Shown in pieces: positions 54,854 to 63,109 of a stretch of 64,000 nucleotides of DNA. This stretch comes from Lachnospiraceae bacterium (GTDB lineage: Bacteria; Bacillota; Clostridia; Lachnospirales; Lachnospiraceae): NCBI GenBank assembly GCA_028696165.1, contig JAQVHQ010000005.1:62001-126000 (forward strand). Reading direction: 5' to 3'. The notes beneath the pieces were generated by a model. That model did not search any database, had not been told where the DNA came from, and worked only from the letters and a program-made list of their open reading frames with translations. A program made the position numbers and the translations under genes. The stretch's first letter is position 1; each line of letters begins with the position of its first letter.

Positions 54854-55422
54854 TTTATCTGCAATTATTCTTTAGTTTTCTGCAGGTTGGACTATTTAGC
54901 ATTGGCGGAGGCTACGCTGCTATGCCATTGATAAAAAGCGAAGTTGTAAGCGGACATGGCTGGCTGTCCATGAGTGAATTTACAGATTTAATTACAATAG
55001 CGGAGATGACTCCCGGACCAATTGCGGTTAACTCAGCAACCTTTGTAGGCATACGCATTGCCGGCATACCAGGCGCAGTCATTGCAACAATGGGGTGTAT
55101 TCTTCCCTCGCTTTTGCTCGTGTCATTACTCGCATTTATTTACTATCGATATAAAAAAGTATCGGTTCTGCAGAGCATTTTAGGAAGTCTTCGTCCCGCT
55201 GTTGTCGCACTGATTGCAGCTGCTGGTTTATCTATTCTTCAACTAGTTGTCTTTAACGATGGTATTGTCAACATTTCTAATCTAGATTGGATTGGAATTA
55301 CTATTTTTATAGTTGCTTTTATCACATTGAGAAAGAAGAAATGGAATCCCATATTTATAATGATATTATGCGGAATAACAGGACTTGTCTTAAACCTGTT
55401 TATGAAACTGCTCCAACAGTAG
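54850..55422 (+). CDS. chromate transporter family protein, second half (short-chain CHR)
   Basis: 190 residues, six or so hydrophobic segments, LFSIGGGYAAMPLIKSEVV (about 15-33) and AEMTPGPIAVNSATFVGIRIAG (about 51-72). Homologous to its upstream partner and translationally coupled to it. Both would form an antiparallel pair in the membrane. Followed by a GC-rich hairpin at 55485-55535. Confidence 0.9.
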   Translation: MIYLQLFFSFLQVGLFSIGGGYAAMPLIKSEVVSGHGWLSMSEFTDLITIAEMTPGPIAVNSATFVGIRIAGIPGAVIATMGCILPSLLLVSLLAFIYYRYKKVSVLQSILGSLRPAVVALIAAAGLSILQLVVFNDGIVNISNLDWIGITIFIVAFITLRKKKWNPIFIMILCGITGLVLNLFMKLLQQ

Positions 55423-55484
55423 CTTTGTAAAACGCTCCAACTGCTCGCTATGATTGCCCTTTTTCCAACACAATTAAAAGTTGA

Positions 55485-55535
55485 TTGCTTCGCAGCTTGT
55501 CAGTAGGGGTTTGCTGCCCCTACTGACACAAGCAA
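55485..55535 (+). terminator. probable terminator of the chr pair
   Basis: Core TGTCAGTAGGGG/CCCCTACTGACA (55498-55509 and 55517-55528) with an outer TTGCTT/AAGCAA pair; tail TTGTTTAG. The T-run is interrupted. Confidence 0.6.
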
Positions 55536-55676
55536 TTGTTTAGTATTAATACTGTTTTTGAATGGTTCCGTCAGGAAGAATGCCTGCCGGAATCGTTCAA
55601 GTCCTCGCGGGGCATATGTAAGTGAATAACCAGTTTTTACCTCGTTTCCATAGATTATTCTAGAAGTGATAGTACC

Positions 55677-56060
55677 GTCGAGGCATATACAAATCGTATC
55701 TCTATCTCTGCCCCGTTACACTCTAGCCTACGAGGCAGAGAAGATAAATAGGCCTGTATATGCCTCTACAAGCTGCATTTATCAGGATTTTCTTGGCCAA
55801 ACGGGGCAAAAATTTGATTTGATTGACTATGTGCCTCGACAACTTTTCTATTTATCTCGTTTTCTTAGCTAAACGGGGCAAAACTCTAATTTGACTGGCT
55901 ATGTGCCTCGACAACTTTAATATAATGTACATCTTAGTTTGGATATAAGAAAGTTGGCTTATTACCCGATTTTTCTGGTTAGTCCATTGTATAATGTACA
56001 ACACAGTATGGACACACACAACTTGACTTTATATCCGATTTTCGATTCGCACATCATTTC
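55677..56060. repeat. degenerate ~70-bp tandem repeat region with an inverted copy
   Basis: Units start near 55777 and 55850 (73-bp step), then near 55921 and 55990 (69-bp step). The first pair shares AAACGGGGCAAA and TATGTGCCTCGACAACTTT; the second pair shares TATAATGTACA; all share a pyrimidine-rich ATTTTCTT-like block. An inverted relative lies at about 55677-55752 with GTCGAGGCA, GCCCCGTT and GATAAATAG. No coding potential. The rest of the 55423-56132 gap shows nothing recognisable. Confidence 0.65.
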
Positions 56061-56132
56061 ATCTCCTGCACTGCTTCCGGTTTATCGCTGTATCAGACAG
56101 TTCATTACCACTCTAACCATCATTTATGTCCC

Positions 56133-57149
56133 TTAGTACCAATCATGTTTCTCATCACGATTTAGAGCATTAATCTGTTCCATCTCATCATCTGTTAATT
56201 CAAAGTCATACAATTCTGTATTTTCCTTTATATGATCCGGATTGCTTGAACCCGGAATAACGATAACACCCTTTTGCAGGTTCCACCTAAGGATTATTTG
56301 CGCAGAAGATTTTCCATGCGCTTTCGCAATCTGAGAAATCACTTCATCTCCCAGAAGTTCTGCTGTATAACCTCTGCCACCCAGAGGATACCAGCCCTGT
56401 ACAACAATCCCTAAATCTTGAATATAGGGAATCACATCGTTTTCCTGATAATATGGATGAATTTCGTTTTGAATCAAAGCCGGGGTGATTGTAATCTGCG
56501 GAAGAAATGTTTCCAACTCTTTTATATACCAGTTCGACAATCCGATAGAACGAACTTTTCCATCCACCACAGCCTGTTCCATCGCCTTATATGCCTCCAC
56601 ATCGTTTGTACCCGGATGATGTAAGAGAAGCAGGTCAATATATTCAATATCCAATTTATCCAATGCTTCGTCAATGGAATTTGCTGCATCAGCATACTGG
56701 TTTGGATAGAGTTTTGTCGTTACAAATATTTCTTCTCTTGGAACACCTGATTCCCGTACTGCTTTACCAACTTCTGCTTCGTTGTGATACATATTGGCCG
56801 TATCGATCAAGCGGACCCCTTCTTTAAGAGCTGTTGTTACAGCATCTATGCACTCCTGATCTAAAAGGCTATATGTACCGAGTCCGTTGATTGGCATTTC
56901 ATATCCACTATTTAGTGTAACTGTCTTGGTTTCGAAATTAAACTGACGAATCATTGTCTGTTCCTCCTTGTTCACCTCTGTTTTATCCTGCCTGGCATCC
57001 TCAGCCAATGGCGCTTCTTTCTCTACGGAATAATCATCTGCCATTTCTGTTGATGATGCAGAATTTTCATAACTATCATCTGCACTACTACATCCAAATA
57101 AACTAAAGCTCATGATTGCAATAGCCAATATAATTATTGCATTTTTCAT
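56133..57149 (-). CDS. lipoprotein aldo/keto reductase
   Basis: 338 residues: lipoprotein signal with SLFGC lipobox (Cys20), an acidic spacer (about 21-65), then a complete AKR (about 68-338). Catalytic tetrad visible: Asp in RLIDTANMY, Tyr of the same motif, Lys in VTTKLYP and His in LLLLHHPG. NADP site IPGSSNPDHIKEN. Surface location is odd for an NADPH enzyme, unless the cofactor is available inside a complex. Last gene of the redox cluster. Confidence 0.88.
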   Translation of the reverse strand: MKNAIIILAIAIMSFSLFGCSSADDSYENSASSTEMADDYSVEKEAPLAEDARQDKTEVNKEEQTMIRQFNFETKTVTLNSGYEMPINGLGTYSLLDQECIDAVTTALKEGVRLIDTANMYHNEAEVGKAVRESGVPREEIFVTTKLYPNQYADAANSIDEALDKLDIEYIDLLLLHHPGTNDVEAYKAMEQAVVDGKVRSIGLSNWYIKELETFLPQITITPALIQNEIHPYYQENDVIPYIQDLGIVVQGWYPLGGRGYTAELLGDEVISQIAKAHGKSSAQIILRWNLQKGVIVIPGSSNPDHIKENTELYDFELTDDEMEQINALNRDEKHDWY

Positions 57150-57168
57150 TTTTCTGCAATGCTCCTTA

Positions 57169-57849
57169 TCATTTCTTAGGCATGGATATTTTCTTCAATC
57201 TATCAGATACAAAATATCCAATGACGGCAAACAAGACCATCATAGACACATAGTCCAGATAAACGCCAAATGCCATCCTGTTAAAGTCATAGAACATAAA
57301 TTGAGCTTGATAAAACATATATTGCCACAGCTTTGTATCTATAAATACTTTCAAACCATATACACCTATGACTGCAAACAATATCGCAAATACTCTACTT
57401 GATACTGTTCCTAACTTCTTTCCCCGCGCCTGCTCCATATAACCTTTCATGATTTTCAAATGCATACCTAAATGAAATGAGGTAAGTACAAACATCCAAT
57501 GTGTACATATCATATGCGCTGCCCTAGCAAATGAAATTCCTTGGTTAACATTCAGGAAAGCAAATACATACTGCGACAATAGGATTCCACTTATCGCTGA
57601 AAGAATCATACATAGCAAGATCCCAGCATTCACTACTGTTCCAAGACTTCTGACCACGCTGTATTTCCCTTTTAATAGATTTTTATGCCAATTGAAATTC
57701 AATAAATGATGCAAAATGAATAGGAGGAACATAAAAATTCCAATCCATTCATGTAATTCTTCGCCTGCAAGAGCCTGAATCATCAAAAGAGGTAACAAGA
57801 TGGTCATAATTAAATCCACTATCATTTTTATGATACTTTTTTTCTTCAT
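57169..57849 (-). CDS. DUF4405-like membrane cytochrome b-type protein
   Basis: 226 residues with five or six transmembrane helices. Several His lie within or next to helices (HEWIG, HHLLNFNWH, HMICTHW, FHLGMHL), the arrangement of heme-ligating cytochrome b-like DUF4405 proteins. It could pass electrons from the membrane to the lipoprotein redox partners on either side. Heme binding is inferred only. Confidence 0.7.
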   Translation of the reverse strand: MKKKSIIKMIVDLIMTILLPLLMIQALAGEELHEWIGIFMFLLFILHHLLNFNWHKNLLKGKYSVVRSLGTVVNAGILLCMILSAISGILLSQYVFAFLNVNQGISFARAAHMICTHWMFVLTSFHLGMHLKIMKGYMEQARGKKLGTVSSRVFAILFAVIGVYGLKVFIDTKLWQYMFYQAQFMFYDFNRMAFGVYLDYVSMMVLFAVIGYFVSDRLKKISMPKK

Positions 57850-57861
57850 GAAGCCTCCAAA

Positions 57862-58623
57862 CTAATTACCATATCCGATTTCAGACAGCCAATCCTGCAT
57901 ATCCTGATCAGTCAACTGAGCTACCTGCGAATGACTTACTGAAAAAATGTTCTTTTCAACTTCTGCATCCGGTTCCAAACCCGAAGTCTTAGAATAAGCG
58001 TCTCTTGGTCCGCCACCGCCACTTGAATTAAAGAGATAAATCTTCTTGCCCGACAAATCATATTCATCAAGGAACGAATATACTGCCATTGGCATATCGC
58101 CATACCAATTAGGGAATCCAAGAAAAACAACATCATAATCATCCATGTTTTCCACATGAGTTGCAAGTTCAGGCCGTGCGTTTTCTCTGTTTTCCTTATT
58201 TACATAAACATCAAGTTCATTATTATCACTAGAATCATATTCCGATGGATATTGTTTGGAAGTCTCTATAAAATGAATATCACCACCTGTCACATCTCGA
58301 ATCAATTCCGCCATATACTCCATGTTTCCAAGTATATTTTCTCCCTGTGTAACCACACTTGCAGATGAAACCGCATCAATTTCGTGTTCAGAGTCTATAT
58401 TGCCAATCCGTGAAAAGTAGGCTATCAATACATTCGAGCCTGCATTTTCCAGAGTATTTTGGTCTTCACTCTCATTTAAACCGGCCTCTTCAGAAGCTGT
58501 TTCGTTTTTCGAAGAAGTCGTAGCAGCCTGCGTATTTTCCGATGCTTCATTTGATGTATTACCACACCCATCTAATAAAGTCACTAATATAAGCATCAGT
58601 ACTAATACTTTTATCTTTTTCAT
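57862..58623 (-). CDS. lipoprotein flavodoxin
   Basis: About 253 residues from ATG 58623 (AAGAGGAA in front). Lipobox LLDGC (Cys20), Ser/Thr/Glu linker to about 60, then a flavodoxin fold: NVLIAYFSRIGN (FMN phosphate loop variant), FLGFPNWYGDMP (isoalloxazine loop) and FNSSGGGGPRDA. An exported FMN electron carrier, probably linked to the DUF4405 protein and the lipoprotein reductase next to it. Confidence 0.88.
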   Translation of the reverse strand: MKKIKVLVLMLILVTLLDGCGNTSNEASENTQAATTSSKNETASEEAGLNESEDQNTLENAGSNVLIAYFSRIGNIDSEHEIDAVSSASVVTQGENILGNMEYMAELIRDVTGGDIHFIETSKQYPSEYDSSDNNELDVYVNKENRENARPELATHVENMDDYDVVFLGFPNWYGDMPMAVYSFLDEYDLSGKKIYLFNSSGGGGPRDAYSKTSGLEPDAEVEKNIFSVSHSQVAQLTDQDMQDWLSEIGYGN

Positions 58624-58655
58624 GAATATTCCTCTTTCTTTACCCAAACCTATCT

Positions 58656-59804
58656 TTACCAAAAGCTATTCTCATCTTGAAATTCTGATGCAAGCTTAAG
58701 TTCTTTGGCCACATCAATTTGTACTGGACAAACCGCGCTGCATTTACCGCACTCATCGCATAGATTGCCTCCATGCTGGCGACGCTTCAATGGACGATAA
58801 TAATTCAATTCTACATTTACATTCAGCCCCTGCTCACGCTGACGCATAATGGTATTATAGGTAGCCAGAATATCAGAAATATGAATGTTCTTTGGACATA
58901 CTGCATCACATTTCCCGCATTGACTGCAAACTATTGTTTTGCTCTGTTTCATCTCATCAACTGTTTGTTCAAGAACAGCTTGTTCCTGTTGATTAAGTGG
59001 TATAAACTCCTGCATATAAGAGGTATTATCCATCATCTGCTGGATACTGGACATTCCAGATAAAACCATCATGACACCTTCAAGACTTGCTGCAAAACGA
59101 ACAGCCCAAGAAGCCGGAGTCATGTCTGGCTGCACCTGATTCATCTCAGACTTTACACTCTGTGGTACCTGAGACAACATACCGCCCTTAACTGGCTGCA
59201 TCACAATGACCTGACGTCCATGCTTGCGAATCACTTCATAACAACGGCGGGACTGCACAAATTCACTGTTCCAATCATAATAGTTCAATGCGATCTGAAC
59301 GAACTCCACTTCCGGATGTTCAGTCAGAATTCTGTCAAGAACCTCTGGACTATCATGAAAGGACATTCCCAAGTGACGGATTTTCCCAGCCTCTTTCATT
59401 CGTCGTGCAAAGCCAAACTCATCACATGGGACAATATTTTCATCATAGTTTGTTTCCCATATATTATGCAGCAAATAATAGTCAAAATAAGTAACTCCAC
59501 ATCGCTCCAGCTGTTCCTCAAAAATAGCTGGAATCTGTTCCGGCTTTGTGATGGAAAATGTGGGCAATTTGTCTGCCAGTAAAAAGCTATCACGAGGATA
59601 TCTTTTTACCAACGCTTCCTTGAGTGCCACTTCACTTTTTCCATTATGGTACACATAGCTTGTATCAAAATAAGTAAATCCACGCTCCATAAAAGTGTCC
59701 ACCATTTGACAAAGCTGATTTATATCTATATTTTCTGCACTAAAAATGTCTTCAACCTCACCCTGCAAAGGGAGACGCATACATCCAAACCCTAGTCTTT
59801 TCAT
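58656..59804 (-). CDS. aldo/keto reductase with C-terminal 2[4Fe-4S] domain
   Basis: 382 residues. AKR domain (about 1-280) with YFDTSYVYH, ADKLP and YYLLHNI in place of the usual tetrad context, then two CxxCxxCxxxCP clusters (CSQCGKCDAVCP near 296 and CDECGKCSAVCP near 346). Typical of anaerobe Fe-S aldo/keto reductases that can take electrons from ferredoxin-like donors. Cytosolic. Confidence 0.92.
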   Translation of the reverse strand: MKRLGFGCMRLPLQGEVEDIFSAENIDINQLCQMVDTFMERGFTYFDTSYVYHNGKSEVALKEALVKRYPRDSFLLADKLPTFSITKPEQIPAIFEEQLERCGVTYFDYYLLHNIWETNYDENIVPCDEFGFARRMKEAGKIRHLGMSFHDSPEVLDRILTEHPEVEFVQIALNYYDWNSEFVQSRRCYEVIRKHGRQVIVMQPVKGGMLSQVPQSVKSEMNQVQPDMTPASWAVRFAASLEGVMMVLSGMSSIQQMMDNTSYMQEFIPLNQQEQAVLEQTVDEMKQSKTIVCSQCGKCDAVCPKNIHISDILATYNTIMRQREQGLNVNVELNYYRPLKRRQHGGNLCDECGKCSAVCPVQIDVAKELKLASEFQDENSFW

Positions 59805-59849
59805 AAAAATCTCCTTTATGTTAAAATATCGATAATTTAAGAAATCGCC

Positions 59850-60035
59850 TTACTTAGGCTTACTCATGAGTTTCCCTTCAACTCCTATATTATCTGGTTC
59901 ATACTCATGCAAAAACACATAAAATGCCTGTTCAGGGATGCCTGTTGCTTCTACTGCAGCCTCTGTTAAAACTTTTACTAATTCTTTCTTTTGAGATTTT
60001 GTTAAATTTGCTCCTTCATAATGAATAACTGGCAT
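59850..60035 (-). CDS. 4-oxalocrotonate tautomerase-like protein
   Basis: 61 residues starting MPVIHYEG, so Pro2 is the likely catalytic base after Met removal. Pattern LTKSQKKELVKVLTEAAVEATGIPEQAFYVFLHEY fits the family. Small tautomerases act on enol/keto forms of carbonyl compounds, in keeping with the reductases around it. Confidence 0.88.
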   Translation of the reverse strand: MPVIHYEGANLTKSQKKELVKVLTEAAVEATGIPEQAFYVFLHEYEPDNIGVEGKLMSKPK

Positions 60036-60071
60036 ATTTCCACCTCCAAAAATCGATCATAAATCTATCAC

Positions 60072-60785
60072 TTAGATACCCTGTTTTGTCGGACGAATGA
60101 CAATCTCGCTGACAGACATACGATCCGGTGTTTCAATGGCATAAGCAACTGCGGTTGCAATATCTTCTGCTGTTAATGAATCTATCGTCTTACGGAACTC
60201 CAGCTCAGCTTGACGAGCACTCTCACTCTGAATTGATTTATAAAGATCAGTTGCTACATTACCTGGTGCAATGATAGTTGATTTGATATTATCCATACGA
60301 TGTTCTTGGCGTAGACCTTCCATAATTGCACGAACAGCAAATTTTGTTCCGCAGTAAACCGTAGAGTTTTCATAAACATGATATCCTAACACAGAATCAG
60401 TAGCAATGATATGACCGCCTTTTTGCTCCACCATGACAGGTAATACTGCCGAAATACCATTTAGCACACCCATGACATTAATATCGAGCAACTGACGCCA
60501 CTCATCTCTTCTACCTTCAATCAACGGAGCCGTAGGCATAATACCTGCATTGTTATAAAGAACATCTACACGTCCATGAAGTTCCACTGCCATATCGATG
60601 ACAGCTTTAACTTCATCAAAATCAGTTACATCTGCTGTCTTATAAGCGACATTACTTTCAGGCAGAGTATCTGCCAATGCCCTAAGTTTTTCTTCTCGTC
60701 TGGAAGCGATTACCAGCTTTGCACCTTTATTTGCTAATAACCTAACAGTCGCTTCACCAATTCCGCTGGAAGCACCTAAAATCAC
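60072..60785 (-). CDS. short-chain dehydrogenase/reductase with unclear start
   Basis: 237 residues from a GTG at 60785, which falls inside the first beta strand: the preceding in-frame codons still encode KYKKDKVI, the normal SDR N-terminus, back to the stop codon of the upstream gene, but no ATG exists there. Motifs: GASSGIGEA, NNAGIMP, Ser in TDSVLG and YCGTK (Tyr/Lys pair). Enzyme reducing carbonyl groups with NAD(P)H. No ribosome site seen; ATT, GTG or coupled re-initiation may serve. Confidence 0.8.
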   Translation of the reverse strand: MILGASSGIGEATVRLLANKGAKLVIASRREEKLRALADTLPESNVAYKTADVTDFDEVKAVIDMAVELHGRVDVLYNNAGIMPTAPLIEGRRDEWRQLLDINVMGVLNGISAVLPVMVEQKGGHIIATDSVLGYHVYENSTVYCGTKFAVRAIMEGLRQEHRMDNIKSTIIAPGNVATDLYKSIQSESARQAELEFRKTIDSLTAEDIATAVAYAIETPDRMSVSEIVIRPTKQGI

Positions 60786-60818
60786 AATAACTTTATCTTT
60801 TTTATATTTATTTGTTTT

Positions 60819-61172
60819 TTATGCTAACTCAACAAGGAACGTTGCGGTATTTGGTAATTTCTTCAATGTTGCAAGATGTTCCTTTTGGATATGTCCAATG
60901 ATCATCATGTCAGTATATGTTTCTGATTCTTCTTCACCACCATACAACAATGCGAACCAGCCACCTGCCAGGTTAATATCGCCATTTTTCCATCCGTTCT
61001 GTCTTTCTATCGGATTACTTTTTCCTTCTTTGGCAACGCAACAGTAATCAATGCCTGAGTCATTTCCTGTCACTTTAAATGGCAGTCTGCCTACAAAATC
61101 ATTTGCAGCCACTGTATCATTTAGCACGGCTGGGATCACAATATCTCCTGATGTTATTTTTATATTTGTCAT
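60819..61172 (-). CDS. cyclophilin-like fold protein
   Basis: 117 residues. Pattern IKITSGDIVIPAVLNDTVAANDFVGRLPFKV, NGWKNGDINLAGGWFALLYGG and MMIIGHIQKEHLATL matches the small cyclophilin-like family common in anaerobe redox operons. Catalytic activity unproven. The stop is in the same frame as the SDR that follows. Confidence 0.8.
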   Translation of the reverse strand: MTNIKITSGDIVIPAVLNDTVAANDFVGRLPFKVTGNDSGIDYCCVAKEGKSNPIERQNGWKNGDINLAGGWFALLYGGEEESETYTDMMIIGHIQKEHLATLKKLPNTATFLVELA

Positions 61173-61210
61173 TCAATTTTCTCCTTTCCGATAATCCTTA
61201 TATGCCTTAA

Positions 61211-61435
61211 TCATTTTGATTGCTTAATATAATCTGACTCAATCAGATAATCCAGGCAATTTAGCTGTTTTTGTTTCATTTGTATTTCTGCAAGAAGTCT
61301 AGTTCGATATTCGTGAAGCTTCTTTCTGCCGCATCCCATTTCCCCCATCTGAAAATATTCCAAACAGGTCTCTATTGATGCATCATCCATTCCTGCATCC
61401 TTCATGCAAGTTTTTATCTGCGTATTTTTTCCCAT
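61211..61435 (-). CDS. small helical protein resembling a MerR effector helix without HTH
   Basis: 74 residues, all helix by eye. AGMDDASIETCLEYFQMGE followed by LLAEIQMKQKQLNCLDYLIESDYIK resembles the C-terminal dimerisation coiled coil of MerR-type regulators (LEEQIAELQEALDYLDYKI-like), but no HTH precedes it. It begins one base pair after the flavin reductase ends. Either a truncated regulator or an independent dimerisation peptide. Confidence 0.55.
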   Translation of the reverse strand: MGKNTQIKTCMKDAGMDDASIETCLEYFQMGEMGCGRKKLHEYRTRLLAEIQMKQKQLNCLDYLIESDYIKQSK

Positions 61436-61963
61436 TTATAGTGATTCTCCAAATGCTCTTAATCTTTCCAATGTCTTCTGCGAATAGTTCTCTGCACCAT
61501 GCGCGGTAAACACGCCCATATCTTCAAGTCCTAAATAGTCAAGGAAATCTCCTTGATATGAGAACATGGCACCATCGTACATCTTGGCATCACCTGAACT
61601 TAGAATCATAGTAACCTTCTGTAGTTTCGCTGGTTTGGTTGGATAAGCTGCCGAATAAAAACGATCCAGAACACATTTCAATTGTCCTGACACACCATGA
61701 TAATAAATAGGTGATGCAATCACCAGCATTTCACATTCACTTAAATGCTTATATACTTCCTGCATATCATCCTTCTGGATACATGCTCCATGACCTTTTC
61801 CATGACAATATTCACATGCCAGGCAGCCAGCTATTTTTTTCTTGCAGATATCAATTACATTTACCTCATGTCCTTTTATTTCTGCACCTTCTTTAAATGC
61901 TTTTATCATGCTGCTTGTGCTGCCCTGTGGTCTTGGACTTCCGTTTAATACTAATATCTTCAT
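61436..61963 (-). CDS. NADPH-dependent FMN reductase / flavodoxin-fold protein
   Basis: 175 residues. KILVLNGSPRPQGSTSSMI (FMN phosphate loop), Cys-rich CLACEYCHGKGHGAC near 47-61 as in iron-sulfur flavoproteins, ASPIYYHGVSGQLKCVLDR flavin loop. The Cys arrangement may bind a cluster. Second gene in the cluster, downstream of a weak hairpin. Confidence 0.9.
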   Translation of the reverse strand: MKILVLNGSPRPQGSTSSMIKAFKEGAEIKGHEVNVIDICKKKIAGCLACEYCHGKGHGACIQKDDMQEVYKHLSECEMLVIASPIYYHGVSGQLKCVLDRFYSAAYPTKPAKLQKVTMILSSGDAKMYDGAMFSYQGDFLDYLGLEDMGVFTAHGAENYSQKTLERLRAFGESL

Positions 61964-61988
61964 CTACATTTCTCCATTCTGTTATAGT

Positions 61989-62016
61989 AAATGCCGGACA
62001 AGGTTATCCGGCATTT
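61989..62016 (-). terminator. weak terminator-like hairpin in the redox cluster
   Basis: AAATGCCGGA/TCCGGCATTT with an 8-nt loop followed by TTTACTATAAC, between the hydrolase and FMN reductase genes. The T-run is short, so partial termination is more likely than full. Confidence 0.5.
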
Positions 62017-62021
62017 GTTTT

Positions 62022-62978
62022 CTATAAATATTTTCTGATAAATGCTTCCACTTTATCAAAAGGAATGATTTCTTTGATATCATACAAATCTGTGTGAACA
62101 GCATCCGGAATAATCATTAATTCTTTATTATCACCAGTCAGTTTTGCAAAAGCATCCTTACTCAAATAGCAGGAATGTGCCTTTTCTCCATGCATCACAA
62201 GAACTGCACTGCGGATTTCATCACTGTACTGAAGGATTGGCATATTCATGAAAGACAATGCAGATGTGGTATTCCATCCTTCGTTGGAATTAAGAGAACG
62301 CTCGCTATAACCACGCTCTGTTTTATAGTAATCAAAATAGTCTTTGATGAAAAATGGTGCATCTGCTGGCACTTCATCTACAACACCGCCTGCTCGCTGA
62401 TAGGTTCCATTTTTGAAATCTAAGGTACGCTGTGCATTTAACGCTTTTTTCTTCTCATATCGTGCATCAGCACTATCTTCTGCATCAAAATATCCTTTAG
62501 CATTTACACGAGTCATATCATACATAGTAGAAGAAACTGTGACTTTGATACGGGTATCCATTGCCGCCGCATTGATTGCCATACCGCCAAACCCACAGAT
62601 TCCAATAATGCTGATTTTTTCAGCATCAATATTATCCTGTACAGATAAGAAATCGACCGCTGCTGAAAAATCCTCCGTATTAATATCTGGTGAAGCTACA
62701 TTTCTTACATCTCCACCGCTTTCACCAATAAATGATGGATCAAAAGCAAGTGCAATGAATCCACGGGATGCCATTTCATCTGCATAAAGTCCGGAAGCCT
62801 GTTCTTTCACCGCACCAAAAGGACCTGCTACTGCGATTGCAGGAAGTTTCCCTGATGCATTCTTTGGTGTATACAGATCTCCTGCCAATTCAATTCCGTA
62901 TCGATTTCTAAATTTTACTTTTGTTCTGTTGATCTTTTCATTAAGTTGAAAAGTATATCCTTCATAAGCTGCTTTCAT
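62022..62978 (-). CDS. alpha/beta hydrolase with Cys nucleophile
   Basis: 318 residues, dienelactone hydrolase-like. The nucleophile elbow is GICGFGG with Cys128 in place of Ser; Asp and His are in the C-terminal part (PDAVHTDLYD). YADEMASRGFIALAFDPSFIGESGG is the family's cap-lead segment. First gene of the cluster, divergent from the LysR regulator. Substrate unknown. Confidence 0.85.
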   Translation of the reverse strand: MKAAYEGYTFQLNEKINRTKVKFRNRYGIELAGDLYTPKNASGKLPAIAVAGPFGAVKEQASGLYADEMASRGFIALAFDPSFIGESGGDVRNVASPDINTEDFSAAVDFLSVQDNIDAEKISIIGICGFGGMAINAAAMDTRIKVTVSSTMYDMTRVNAKGYFDAEDSADARYEKKKALNAQRTLDFKNGTYQRAGGVVDEVPADAPFFIKDYFDYYKTERGYSERSLNSNEGWNTTSALSFMNMPILQYSDEIRSAVLVMHGEKAHSCYLSKDAFAKLTGDNKELMIIPDAVHTDLYDIKEIIPFDKVEAFIRKYL

Positions 62979-63057
62979 TTGATATCTCCTTTACATTTGT
63001 TTAATTGGATTTGTTTTGTTGTATTTATAATATCATCTTGCTTTTTTCATTTCCAAT

Positions 63058-63084
63058 ACTTATAATTTATCTTATATCATAAGT
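63058..63084. promoter_or_regulatory. candidate LysR operator
   Basis: ACTTAT/ATAAGT inverted arms 27 bp overall in the 131-bp gap between the divergent hydrolase and LysR genes. A -35/-10-like pair for the hydrolase direction (TTGGAA, 18 bp, TATTAT) lies beside it. Confidence 0.4.
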
Positions 63085-63109
63085 AGAACGCATGATAAAG
63101 GAGGATCAT

